Shown: positions 7,026 to 16,400 of the stretch, piece after piece | How positions within the stretch are numbered: position 1 is the stretch's first letter | Layout of the letters: the number at the start of each line of letters is the position of its first letter | DNA from: Bacillota bacterium | Lineage (GTDB): Bacteria; Bacillota; Clostridia; Lachnospirales; Lachnospiraceae | Length of the DNA: 54,337 nucleotides | Direction: 5' to 3' | Assembly: GCA_023411555.1 (NCBI GenBank) | Contig: JAEYOQ010000022.1 | Location: 1-54,337, forward strand | Position numbers and translations under genes: made by a program | The notes under the pieces: model-generated | What the model was told of the DNA's origin: nothing | Databases searched by the model: none | The model's input: the letters and a program-made list of their open reading frames with translations, nothing else

Positions 7026-8459
7026 CTATTTGGTACCGTGCTTTTTAGCAGGGCGATTCTCTCTCTTTGTAAAGAGCATTTCAAAGGAATAGATAGCATG
7101 CTGGCGAATTGCCTCCGGCTCAATTATGCTGTCAACATAACCGCGCTTTGCAGCAGCTTCTGCGCTGGATTGAAGCTTTTCATACTCAGCTGCTTTCTCC
7201 TTAACAACCTTATCACTTTCTCCGTCATAGATAATTTGTGCTGCTAGGCCTGCCTCCATCATACCGATCTCGGCAGTCGGTATAGCATATACCATGTCAG
7301 CACCGATATGCTTGGAGTTCATGGTGATATAGGCTGAACCAAAGGCTTTACCAACTATAAAATTCACCTTTGGAACAGTTGCATTAGCAAAAGCATAGGT
7401 CAATTTTGCTGATGCCTTTGCAATTGTCTTCTCTTCTTCTACCGTTGCTTTATATCCGTTAACCTGAGTTAAGGTTAGTATCGGAATATTAAAGGAATCG
7501 CAGAAATCAACGAATGTACCTGCTTTTTCACAACCTGCAGTCGTAAGTCCGCCATCAAATTTCTCGATTACCTTACCGGTTGCATCCGTAATCTCTGTGC
7601 GATTGGCTATAGCTCCAATGGTCATACCGTTCAAACGGATGAAGCCGGTAACCATCTCCTTTGCATAATCTGCTTTTACTTCAAAGAAATAATTGTCATC
7701 GGATAGATTCTTCAAAGCCTTTGCAGTATCCGTTAATTCAGAAGAAATATTCGTTAACTGACGGTTCAAGTCGTCATTACACTCATCATAGGATGCATCA
7801 TCTTCATTGTTGGAGGGTAATATGGTGATAAGCTCGCGTATTTTAGTAAGTACATCTGCCTCAGCGCCTACAAAATCAACCATACCGTTCTTAGCCTGAT
7901 ATGCAGCCTGTGCGGTATCGCATTTCTCCTTATAATTTGCAGCTAAGGAATTGGGGGAGTTAACAAATAACCTGGCACTTTTTTCTTCCATAAATGAAAA
8001 ATCACTTAAAGAAGCTGCTACAGCCAGACCACCGCCGCAGTTTCCAAAGATTGCGGTTATCTGAGGAATCATACCAGAAGCAAGCGTCTGTTTCAGATAG
8101 ATTTCTCCAAAGCCGTTCAGCGCGTCGGTTGCTTCCTGTAATCTAAGTCCGGTTGAATTAACTAAACCAATCACAGGAGCACCTACCTTAAGTGCCAAAT
8201 CGTAAATATGAACTATTTTTTTTGCGTGCATTTCACCAATGGAACCACCCATAGAAGATGCATCTTGACTATAAACATAGACAAGATTTCCATCAATAAC
8301 ACCATATCCGGTAATAACGCCGTCAGCAGGAGCCTCTTTCTGCTGTAAGTTAAAGTCTGTACTTCTTTTTGTAACGAAAGCGCCGACTTCAACAAAACTA
8401 TTGTCGTCAAGCAAAGAATTAATTCTTTCTCTTGCTGACAGTTGTGCTGTACTGCTCAT
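7026..8459 (-). CDS. Acyl-CoA carboxyltransferase (MmdA / transcarboxylase 12S type)
   Basis: A 477-aa two-domain crotonase-fold carboxyltransferase. It contains the acyl-CoA binding and oxyanion regions typical of MmdA, PccB and transcarboxylase 12S: SQDASSMGGSIGEMHAKKI in the N-half, FGNCGGGLAVAASLSDF, then VNGYKATVEEEKTI and VGKAFGSAYITMNSKHIGAD in the C-half. It would exchange carboxyl groups between an acyl-CoA (malonyl- or methylmalonyl-CoA) and biotin. The set with a separate biotin carrier and a 5S/OadA-type subunit is the composition of methylmalonyl-CoA carboxytransferase. First gene of its operon, with GGAGGG before the ATG. The acyl-CoA substrate cannot be read from sequence. Confidence 0.9.
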   Translation of the reverse strand: MSSTAQLSARERINSLLDDNSFVEVGAFVTKRSTDFNLQQKEAPADGVITGYGVIDGNLVYVYSQDASSMGGSIGEMHAKKIVHIYDLALKVGAPVIGLVNSTGLRLQEATDALNGFGEIYLKQTLASGMIPQITAIFGNCGGGLAVAASLSDFSFMEEKSARLFVNSPNSLAANYKEKCDTAQAAYQAKNGMVDFVGAEADVLTKIRELITILPSNNEDDASYDECNDDLNRQLTNISSELTDTAKALKNLSDDNYFFEVKADYAKEMVTGFIRLNGMTIGAIANRTEITDATGKVIEKFDGGLTTAGCEKAGTFVDFCDSFNIPILTLTQVNGYKATVEEEKTIAKASAKLTYAFANATVPKVNFIVGKAFGSAYITMNSKHIGADMVYAIPTAEIGMMEAGLAAQIIYDGESDKVVKEKAAEYEKLQSSAEAAAKRGYVDSIIEPEAIRQHAIYSFEMLFTKRENRPAKKHGTK

Positions 8460-8515
8460 TTTCAGCCCTCCATTTTTTCTATTGTTAATAATAAATCAAT
8501 TATCTGCCGATTTTA

Positions 8516-8544
8516 ATTGTATAATATTTGCCTAAAAAAGGCAA
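8516..8544 (-). promoter_or_regulatory. Putative promoter of the carboxyl-transfer operon with palindrome on -35
   Basis: Minus-strand TTGCCT (8539-8544), 17-bp spacer, TACAAT (8516-8521). The -35 hexamer lies in the inverted repeat TTGCC-TAAAAAA-GGCAA (8528-8544), which could be an operator. Confidence 0.45.
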
Positions 8545-8601
8545 GCTAATTTCTCATAAACTGCCAGATCTAACGGACAAATCTATACAATAGTTGGAAA
8601 T

Positions 8602-9207
8602 TCATATCAATTGTTTGATTTTATTAAGGTCAAAGCCCTTGCGGTAAAGTGAGGCGATTAGTTTCTGCTTTTCTTCTACCGATAAGCTTTGAGGATTCTT
8701 AGACTTTTTGTCAATTGCCTTACGAATTGCTGTCAGCTCGGCATCCACCTCGTCCTCAGTATCATATTCCACCTCAAATACTATCTGAATGATATCATTA
8801 GAGATCCCTTTTTGCTGTAGTTCGTTCTTTATCATAAGCTTACTCTTCTTATTCTTACGAGTCTTGACATAGGCTGTTGCAAAACGTTCATCATTTAGAT
8901 AACTATAATGCTTTACATAGTCAATTACCCTGTCAATGATATCTTCCCTATATTCCTCCCTGCTCAGCTTAAGTCGTAATTCCTGCTCGCATCGATCCAT
9001 ATATCTAAGGATAGAAAGTGCTTTCTCTACCGCTTTGGGATAAACTAGTAGTTCATTTATTTTTTCATACTGCTCTGACTGGAGGGCTTGACCCTCTTCC
9101 AGGTCTAGCTGTTCTAGCTCTTTTTCTGTTAATATAAAAGCAAATTGCTCATCAACATATACCCGGACCTTTGATTTTTCAGCTTTTTCAAGTCTTGTAA
9201 TTAACAT
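8602..9207 (-). CDS. recX: Regulatory protein RecX
   Basis: A 201-aa helical protein of the RecX family, which binds RecA filaments and limits recombinase activity. Typical features are the N-terminal strand-rich part (residues 1-50) and repeated three-helix units, with the segment LSILRYMDRCEQELRLKL and VIDYVKHYSYLNDERFA. It lies directly downstream of recA, as in many bacteria. The start at 9207 is chosen because TAGGAGAG precedes that ATG and the resulting length is normal for the family; a longer reading frame upstream would run into the hairpin between recA and recX. Confidence 0.93.
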   Translation of the reverse strand: MLITRLEKAEKSKVRVYVDEQFAFILTEKELEQLDLEEGQALQSEQYEKINELLVYPKAVEKALSILRYMDRCEQELRLKLSREEYREDIIDRVIDYVKHYSYLNDERFATAYVKTRKNKKSKLMIKNELQQKGISNDIIQIVFEVEYDTEDEVDAELTAIRKAIDKKSKNPQSLSVEEKQKLIASLYRKGFDLNKIKQLI

Positions 9208-9270
9208 ATTCTCTCCTACCTTTCCGTAAAGAATAACACAATCAATAAGATTATAATTATTCATAAGATA

Positions 9271-9340
9271 AGGCTGTTCCCGATTAGTAAAGAAAGGCTT
9301 CAATACATTAGGACCAATCTTTATCTATCGAGGACAGCCT
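9271..9340 (-). repeat. Inverted repeat between recA and recX
   Basis: AGGCTGTTCC (9271-9280) and GGACAGCCT (9332-9340) are inverted copies about 50 bp apart, inside the 166-bp recA-recX spacer. The transcript could form a hairpin that separates or attenuates recX expression from recA. It may also be the remnant of a small inverted-repeat element. Confidence 0.4.
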
Positions 9341-9373
9341 CAAAAAATATATATGTTGTAGTCTTAGGAAAGC

Positions 9374-10399
9374 TTATTCAAGAACCTCGTTATAATTCTT
9401 GGCAGGAAGAAGCATGTATTTCTCCCTTACCTTTGCTTCTACTTCTTCACAGATTGAAGGATTATCCAGAAGGAATTGCTTTGCATTCTCTCGTCCTTGG
9501 CCGATCTTGGCATCGTTATAAGAAAACCATGCTCCACTCTTAATAATAATGCTAGCATCTGCCGCTAGGTCAAGGATATCACCTTCCCTTGAGATTCCCT
9601 TGCCAAACATAATATCAAATTCCGCTTCCTTGAAGGGAGGAGCAATCTTATTCTTAACTACCTTGATACGGGTTCTATTACCGACAACTTCACCGCCTTG
9701 CTTTAAGGACTCTATTCTTCTGACATCCAGACGGATGGAGGAATAGAACTTAAGAGCGCGTCCACCGGTTGTTGTCTCGGGATTACCGAACATAATACCA
9801 ACCTTTTCACGAAGCTGATTAATAAATACTACAATACAATTGGACTTGCTGATCACAGCGGTAAGCTTTCTAAGAGCCTGTGACATAAGTCGGGCCTGAA
9901 GTCCGACATGAGAATCACCCATCTCACCGTCAATCTCGGCCTTAGGAACCAACGCTGCCACTGAGTCAACAATAATAATATCAACTGCACCGGAACGAAC
10001 CATGGTCTCTGTAATCTCAAGAGCCTGTTCACCGTTATCCGGCTGTGAAATATATAAATTATCAATATCTACACCAATATTCTTTGCGTAAACCGGATCA
10101 AGCGCGTGCTCAGCATCAATAAAGCCTGCAATACCGCCTCTCTTTTGTACTTCCGCAACCATATGAAGTGCTACCGTTGTTTTACCACTGGACTCAGGAC
10201 CATAGATCTCCAGAATTCTTCCCTTCGGAACACCTCCTAAGCCTAATGCGATATCTAAACTGATGGAGCCGGTTGGAACCGTCTCGATATTCATACTCGC
10301 ATTCGTATCACCAAGCTTCATGATAGAGCCTTTGCCATACTGCTTTTCAATCTGTGCAAGAGCGGATTCCAATGCTCTTATTTTATCATCCTTTGCCAT
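9374..10399 (-). CDS. recA: Recombinase RecA
   Basis: A 341-aa ATP-dependent recombinase. It forms filaments on single-stranded DNA, catalyses strand exchange and triggers LexA self-cleavage. Walker A GPESSGKTT is at 67-75, with IIVDSVAALVPKAEI (Walker B region and L1), LMSQALRKLTAVISKSNC, INQLREKVGIMFGNPETTTG (L2) and a short acidic C-terminus. Length is slightly below the 345-355 common in the family because the acidic tail is brief. The promoter is easy to read: TTGACA-17-TAAGAT, with a perfect GAAC-N4-GTTC box at the expected start site, so SOS control is likely. recX follows. Confidence 0.99.
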   Translation of the reverse strand: MAKDDKIRALESALAQIEKQYGKGSIMKLGDTNASMNIETVPTGSISLDIALGLGGVPKGRILEIYGPESSGKTTVALHMVAEVQKRGGIAGFIDAEHALDPVYAKNIGVDIDNLYISQPDNGEQALEITETMVRSGAVDIIIVDSVAALVPKAEIDGEMGDSHVGLQARLMSQALRKLTAVISKSNCIVVFINQLREKVGIMFGNPETTTGGRALKFYSSIRLDVRRIESLKQGGEVVGNRTRIKVVKNKIAPPFKEAEFDIMFGKGISREGDILDLAADASIIIKSGAWFSYNDAKIGQGRENAKQFLLDNPSICEEVEAKVREKYMLLPAKNYNEVLE

Positions 10400-10439
10400 A
10401 ATTAATCTCCCTTTTTATGAAAGTCACACTTTCAAAATA

Positions 10440-10453
10440 CGAACTAATGTTCT
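10440..10453. promoter_or_regulatory. LexA (SOS) box of recA
   Basis: CGAAC-TAAT-GTTCT matches the Gram-positive LexA/DinR consensus (GAAC-N4-GTTC) exactly. It lies 41 bp upstream of the recA ATG, immediately downstream of the -10 box, where LexA would block initiation. Confidence 0.85.
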
Positions 10454-10460
10454 TGTATTC

Positions 10461-10489
10461 ATCTTATCTTATTTCCCATGCAATGTCAA
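10461..10489 (-). promoter_or_regulatory. recA promoter
   Basis: Minus-strand TTGACA (10484-10489), 17-bp spacer, TAAGAT (10461-10466). The rest of the gap up to the ilvA stop at 10792 has only a short AGACAT-CTG-ATGTCT palindrome (10564-10578) and a weak CGTTTT/AAAACG stem (10766-10783); no convincing ilvA terminator. Confidence 0.8.
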
Positions 10490-10791
10490 TACTAAATCGA
10501 TGAAACGTAGCTGCTTCACGATAACGAATATTAATGGGATATTGATAGCTTAACACACCCAGCAGACATCTGATGTCTTGTCCCTCAAATAATTATTAAG
10601 AAACAGCTATTTCTTGAATCATCGGATATCCGGGTGCTATAACGAGTACAAGATATGTAGTAAATCAATTGATAGAATAACAGAATATAAAGATATTCAT
10701 ATTATATCAATCCTTAATCCATTTGTAAATCTTTGTATCCTCGGTAAAATCAACGAACTTTTTCACGTTTTCTATGTAAAACGACGATACC

Positions 10792-12009
10792 CTAATATAA
10801 TTTGTTGGGCTGGCAAATCTTCGGATTATAACCATGATCTATTAGGGCTTGTACAATCTCCTGCTTGTGCTCCTGGCCAAAGGTTTCCATGGTGATGGTC
10901 AATTCCACTGCAGCATTACGGTTAATGCTAACAAATTGGTTATGGTCAAGACGGATAACATTACCTTGAGCCTTTGCTATAATACTTGCTACATTCACAA
11001 GCTCGCCGGGACGGTCCGGAAGCAGTACGGATACGGTAAATACTCTTCCTCTTTGGATAAGACCATGCTGAACGATAGATGCCACCGTTATAATATCCAT
11101 ATTACCACCGCTTAGAATGGAAACTACCTTTTTATCCTTACAATTCAGATGCTTTAATGCTGCAACGGTAAGAAGACCGGAGTTTTCGACCACCATTTTA
11201 TGATTTTCAATAATGTCTAAGAAATTAACAATCAGCTCGTGATCCTCAACAGTTATGATATCATCAACATACTTCTGAATATAAGGAAATACAACATCAC
11301 CGGGAGTCTTCACGGCTGTACCATCTGCAATGGTATCAATGTGAGGGAGGGTTACTACATGACCTGCTTTTAGGGATTCCTTCATACAAGCTGCACCTGC
11401 CGGTTCCACACCGATTACCTTGATGTTAGGATTGAGCATCTTGGCCAGAGTAGCGACTCCGGCTAGCAGACCGCCGCCACCAACTGGTGCCAGAATAATA
11501 TCCACCGTCGGTAGATTCTTAAATATCTCCATGGCAATCGTACCTTGGCCGGTTGCTACTCCCTCATCATTAAAGGGGTGGATAAAGGTGTAACCCTTCT
11601 CCTGGGATAATTGAAGTGCATATTGGCATGCTTCATCATAAACATTTCCATATAAAATCACCTCTGCACCGTAGCTTTTCGTACGATTTACCTTAATTAA
11701 CGGTGTAGTTGATGGCATTACAATAATTGCTTTTGCATTGTAGAGCTTTGCTGCATAAGCAACACCCTGAGCATGATTGCCGGCAGAGGCAGTAATCAGA
11801 CCACGTTTTCTCTCTTCCTTGGTCAGAGTACTAATCTTATAATAAGCACCACGAACCTTATAAGCGCCGGTAAATTGCATGTTTTCTGGCTTCAAATAAA
11901 CCTTATTGCCGGTGGTATTGGTAAAATAATCACTATATACCAGATCGGTCCGTAGTATTACTTTTTTGACGGCTTCTGTTGCTTCCTCAAACTTATCTAG
12001 TGTCATCAT
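10792..12009 (-). CDS. ilvA: Threonine ammonia-lyase (threonine dehydratase) with ACT domain
   Basis: A 405-aa PLP enzyme that deaminates threonine to 2-oxobutanoate, the entry to isoleucine synthesis. The PLP lysine is Lys51 in TGAYKVRGAY, the phosphate cup is GGGGL at 177-181, and SAGNHAQGVA is conserved. A single C-terminal ACT domain (about 325-401) suggests allosteric control, making this the short form rather than the E. coli 514-aa form with two ACT-like repeats. GGAGGG precedes the first ATG; a second ATG one codon later is possible. It begins 35 bp after ftsY, so it probably shares its transcript. Confidence 0.94.
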   Translation of the reverse strand: MMTLDKFEEATEAVKKVILRTDLVYSDYFTNTTGNKVYLKPENMQFTGAYKVRGAYYKISTLTKEERKRGLITASAGNHAQGVAYAAKLYNAKAIIVMPSTTPLIKVNRTKSYGAEVILYGNVYDEACQYALQLSQEKGYTFIHPFNDEGVATGQGTIAMEIFKNLPTVDIILAPVGGGGLLAGVATLAKMLNPNIKVIGVEPAGAACMKESLKAGHVVTLPHIDTIADGTAVKTPGDVVFPYIQKYVDDIITVEDHELIVNFLDIIENHKMVVENSGLLTVAALKHLNCKDKKVVSILSGGNMDIITVASIVQHGLIQRGRVFTVSVLLPDRPGELVNVASIIAKAQGNVIRLDHNQFVSINRNAAVELTITMETFGQEHKQEIVQALIDHGYNPKICQPNKLY

Positions 12010-12044
12010 GGTTAACCCTCCATCTACGTGCGGTCACACGACTG

Positions 12045-12983
12045 TTATTCATTCTTCTCGAATAATGCATTGATAAAATCCTCTGCATTGAACTTCTGTA
12101 GATCATCAATCTTTTCTCCGATGCCGATGTACTTCACCGGAATTCCCAACTCAGATTGAATCGCAATAGCGATACCGCCTTTTGCTGTACCATCCAGCTT
12201 AGTAAGGACGATGCCTGTGATTTCAGCCACCTCATTGAATTCCTTTGCCTGTGCGAGAGCATTCTGACCTGTGGTACCATCCAAAACAACTAGGGTCTCG
12301 CGATAGGCCTCAGGATATTCTCGTTCGATTACACGATTAATTTTCTTTAATTCCTCCATTAGGTTTTTCTTATTATGGAGACGGCCTGCCGTATCACATA
12401 TTAACACATCGGTATTTCTAGCTTTCGCTGAGGTTACAGCATCATAGATAACGGCTGCAGGATCAGAACCTTCCTTCTGCGATATAATCTCCACATTGGC
12501 TCGGTGAGCCCATTCGGTCAACTGCTCTATGGCTGCAGCGCGGAAGGTATCGGCTGCGGCAACCATGACCTTTTTACCCATATCCTTCATCTGACCAGCA
12601 AGCTTACCAACTGAGGTGGTTTTACCAACACCATTCACTCCGATTAATAATACAACTGATTTCCTGTTTTCGAATTCATAAGCGTTTTCTGCAAGCTGCA
12701 TCTGCTCTTTCATACTGTTGATTAAGAGCTGACGACATTCGGAGGGTTCTTTGATTTTATTCTCTTTTACCTTCTGACGAAGATCTTCGATAATGGCTGT
12801 GGTGGTATTAATACCAAGGTCTGCCATAATCAGAGTTTCCTCCAGCTCTTCATAGAAATCATCATCAATGCTGGAAAAGCCGCTGAATATTGCATCTATT
12901 CCGTTTGCTATGTTATCGCGTGTCTTAGTCAGACCCTGAACCAATTTACTGAAAAAACCTTTTTTATTCTCTTTCTCTCCCAT
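12045..12983 (-). CDS. ftsY: Signal recognition particle receptor FtsY
   Basis: A 312-aa SRP-family GTPase that receives Ffh-ribosome complexes at the membrane. It has a short N-terminal region without the long acidic A domain of E. coli FtsY, then the N domain (about 15-90) and G domain with P-loop GVNGVGKTT (115-123), AADTFRAAAIEQL, CDTAGRLHNKKNLMEEL and TKLDGTAKGG. It follows smc, as in other Firmicutes, but a hairpin terminator after smc and a 515-bp gap suggest a separate promoter. Its ribosome binding site is weak. Confidence 0.97.
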   Translation of the reverse strand: MGEKENKKGFFSKLVQGLTKTRDNIANGIDAIFSGFSSIDDDFYEELEETLIMADLGINTTTAIIEDLRQKVKENKIKEPSECRQLLINSMKEQMQLAENAYEFENRKSVVLLIGVNGVGKTTSVGKLAGQMKDMGKKVMVAAADTFRAAAIEQLTEWAHRANVEIISQKEGSDPAAVIYDAVTSAKARNTDVLICDTAGRLHNKKNLMEELKKINRVIEREYPEAYRETLVVLDGTTGQNALAQAKEFNEVAEITGIVLTKLDGTAKGGIAIAIQSELGIPVKYIGIGEKIDDLQKFNAEDFINALFEKNE

Positions 12984-13083
12984 ATCCTATAACCATACCT
13001 TTCACTTTAACTTTATATCTCCCTAAGCAAGTGTAATCGCTTTGCCAGCTACTTTCTCGTTTTGCGAATCGGACTTATTCACT

Positions 13084-13175
13084 TTTTTCGCTATGCAAAC
13101 GCTTTTTTTCGCTATGCGAATTGCTTTTCATTCGCATTGGGAATAATCTTTCATCATTTTCATGCTATGCATAAT
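13084..13175. repeat. Short palindromes and a 21-bp imperfect tandem repeat upstream of ftsY
   Basis: The word TTCGCTATGC recurs with a 21-bp period (CGCTATGC at 13089 and 13110). TTCGC-TAT-GCGAA (around 13108-13120), ATGCGAAT/ATTCGCAT (13114-13137) and ATGC-TAT-GCAT (around 13162-13172) are self-complementary. The region lies in the smc-ftsY gap (12984-13498), which otherwise holds the smc terminator and AT-rich DNA; no small gene is visible. Confidence 0.5.
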
Positions 13176-13420
13176 TATAACAGCTAAATTTCATTAAAAT
13201 TCATAATATCATTTCATTAACTTACAAGCAAGATGTTTCTTACATTTTCGGCAAAATAACGTATAAAATATTTATCGTTTCCTTTTGTTTATAACATATC
13301 AACTTCATAGAGATTTTATGAATCAAGAATGCAAAAAAGTTCGTTTTGCAATTATTCTTAGGAAACAAGCATTCCAAAACTATATCATCGCAGATATACT
13401 ATGGGTTGTATGAACAATAA

Positions 13421-13450
13421 GAACCCACCGCCTGAGTCAGGCGGGGATTC
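13421..13450 (-). terminator. Terminator of smc
   Basis: The palindrome CCGCCTGA/TCAGGCGG, extended by GAACCC and GGGATTC flanks, lies 49 bp beyond the smc stop. On the minus strand it is followed by a T-rich tract (TTCTTATTGTTC), as expected for an intrinsic terminator. Confidence 0.8.
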
Positions 13451-13498
13451 TATGTAAGGATAATTGATATTAAATTATTCAATCATTAAGAATGAATA

Positions 13499-16400
13499 CT
13501 ATTTGTCTAGCTGGCTCTCAATCATGTTAACAGATACCAGGGTCGATACACCCTTTTCCTGCATCGTAATACCATATAGAATATCAGCAGCTGCCATAGT
13601 ACCTCTACGATGAGTAATGATAATGAACTGGGTATCCTTAGTCAGCTTATGCAGGTATTTTGCAAAGCGACCTACATTGGAATCGTCCAAGGCTGCTTCA
13701 ATCTCATCCAATAGACAGAAGGGTGAAGGTTTTAGGTTCTGTATTGCAAATAACAAGGATATTGCAGTAAGAGCCTTCTCACCACCGGATAGCTGCATCA
13801 TATTTTGAAGCTTCTTGCCAGGAGGCTGTGCATTGATACGAATGCCTGCTTCTAATATGTCTTCACTTTCTGTAAGCTCTAAATCAGCTTGTCCACCACC
13901 GAATAATTCTTTGAATACTACATTAAATTCCTCATTAATCGCTTTAAACTTCTCTGCAAATTGAATTCGCATCTCTGTATCCAGCTCATTGATTATCTGT
14001 AATAAGGCTTCCTCTGCCTTAACCAGATCCTCCCGTTGTGTTTGCAGGAATTCATAGCGCTCAGAAAGATTACGGAAATCCTCAATAGCATTAACATTGA
14101 CATCTCCGAGTTCTTTAATCCTTGTCTTTAATTCTCCAATCATTTTCTTGACCTGGGCTAAACTAAGCTCTTCATCGATCGGATATTCGGCGGCTGTCGA
14201 GTAGGTTAGTTCATATTCCTCCCACATATAGCTTACCTGTTGATCCGTCTGCTCAATGATTTTATCCCTCTGGCCATTCAAACGGAAGCATTCCTTATCT
14301 AACTCAGTCATTCGGTTGGATAAGTCTTCTCTTTTTGCGAAGAAGTTCTTATGAATACCGTTAATTTGCTCCCGCTGTGTTGATATATTTTTAATCTTGT
14401 CCTCTAATTCCAGAATACGACTATTATAGGATACGATTTGCTCCTCCGCCTGAGAGATGGCCAGCTTCTTTTCCTCAATAATCAAAGATGCTCGTTTTAT
14501 ATCAGCAATTAAGGAAGACTCTTCCTCAAAAAGCTTTTCGATCTCCCTTTTTACGCGTCGGATATTTTCCAGAATAAACTGGTTACTTTGCTCTAGGGTT
14601 GACATCTCCAGCTTCAATGCGGATGCCTTCTCACTCGCTTCCTGTTCTAGAATCCTCTCCTGATCCAGCTGCTTGTTCAGCCTTTCAATCTGGACTTCTT
14701 TTTCCTTACTCAGCTGTGAGTTCTGAGACATGGAAGCCTCCAGCTTAGCCAGATTTTCCCTCAATTCTCTTGCCTGAAGCTCAATCTCTTGTAGCTCTTT
14801 GACATATTCCTGATAGACTGCTTCCGATTCCGACTTCTTCGTCAATTCACTTTCCAGCTGCATTTTAACAGTATTTTGCTCCAGATATTTCTCCTGAAGG
14901 GACTGCTTTAATGCTTCCAGCTCTGCGCGAAGTCTGGTTCGATCTTCCCGGGCTTCTTCTCTTCTTGCAACCAACTCCCTGGTCTGTTTCTCCAAGGATC
15001 TTACAGACTCCTCCATCTCTTCAATCTCACGGCGTCTGCTTAATAGATTACTGGAATTCTTATAAGCTCCACCGGAGATAGAACCACCCGGTGTTAAAAG
15101 CTCGCCTTCCAGAGTAACGATTCGTAGGGTGTAATTGTATTTCTTCGCAATCATGGTAGCGTGATCAATATCATCTACTACAAGGATTCTTCCGAGCAGA
15201 TAATCAATTAATGCACTGAATTTAGAATCAGCCTCAACCAGACTACTTGCAACGCCAAGCACACCAGGTTCTTTCAGTGCCCTGTCCTGATTGAATCCAT
15301 TACCTGCAGACATATTGGTTAAAGGTAGAAAGGTAGCCCTACCGAATTTATTTTGCTTCAAATATTGAATCAAGCTTTTCGCAGTAGCTTCATTATCGGT
15401 AACAATATTCTGTATTGTACCACCGAGAGCGGTCTCAATGGCAGTTTCATATGTCTTATCCACCTTGATGATATCAGCTACTACACCGATAATTCCGGGC
15501 ATTTGAGGCTTTCGCTCCATAACCTTCTTAATACTGATACCATAGCCCTCGTAACGCTCTGTCAGATTCATAAGAGAATCGAGACGTGATTTTTCCCCCA
15601 GATATTTGGTCTGAAGATCATTATATTCCGTATTAATTGAATTGATGTTTAACTGAATATCATTGAGGGATTGCTCTACTTGAGTGCATCTGGAGGTCTG
15701 TTCTGAGATAACCTCTGATACCTGCTTTAGAATTTTTGTTGATGCCTCGATTGTCTCGTCGTATAGACATTCTTCACTTTTATTCTTTAATATCCTTTGA
15801 TTCAAATCTGCTTTACGCAGAGTGTTTTGCTCCAGCATTGTTTCGTAGCGCTGCATATTGCTCTTAATGCCAGAGTTTATATTTAAATGCTCGAAGATTC
15901 CATTATTACATTCCTCGATTTCCCTGGAGTATCTAATAATATTATCTTTGATGCTATTTAGCTCCTTCAGTGCTGTAGTCAGAAGGTCGTCCATACCCGC
16001 AATTTTATCATCGATAACCGCTTTCTCTGAAAGATAATTGGTCTCCTCGGACTTCTTCGCTTCGACCTCTTTTTTTGAATTATCAATTCTACTCTGAATA
16101 TAGACATCGTTTTGCTGTAAGCTACTAATCTGCTCCTTTAGAACCTTAATCTCACCTTCCGCCTTTTCTTTTCGAAGCTTCAGTTCATTGAAGGTATTCT
16201 TATCTTCTTCGATGACCAGATCACATTCTTCTAATTGCTTCTCCAGACGTAGATATTCTTCTTTCGTATTCTCATATTCCAGCTTAGTACTCTCAAAATC
16301 AGCGGTTGCAATATGTAACTTCTCGTCCAGCTGATCCTTAGTGCTGCGAAGCTTATCATATTCCTTACGGAATTGATTTACCTCCAGACTCTTTAAATCT

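Noticed and set aside
9208..9303. A 32-residue N-terminal extension of RecX
   Set aside because: The upstream ATG has no ribosome binding site and the extension overlaps the inverted repeat after recA; the ATG at 9207 has TAGGAGAG and gives the usual length.
10490..10791. A riboswitch or T-box in the gap downstream of ilvA
   Set aside because: The gap lies after ilvA, not before it, and shows no T-box or other known leader motifs.
12984..13498. A small RNA or small gene in the smc-ftsY gap
   Set aside because: Apart from the terminator and short palindromes I see no promoter-terminator pair and no frame with a ribosome binding site.
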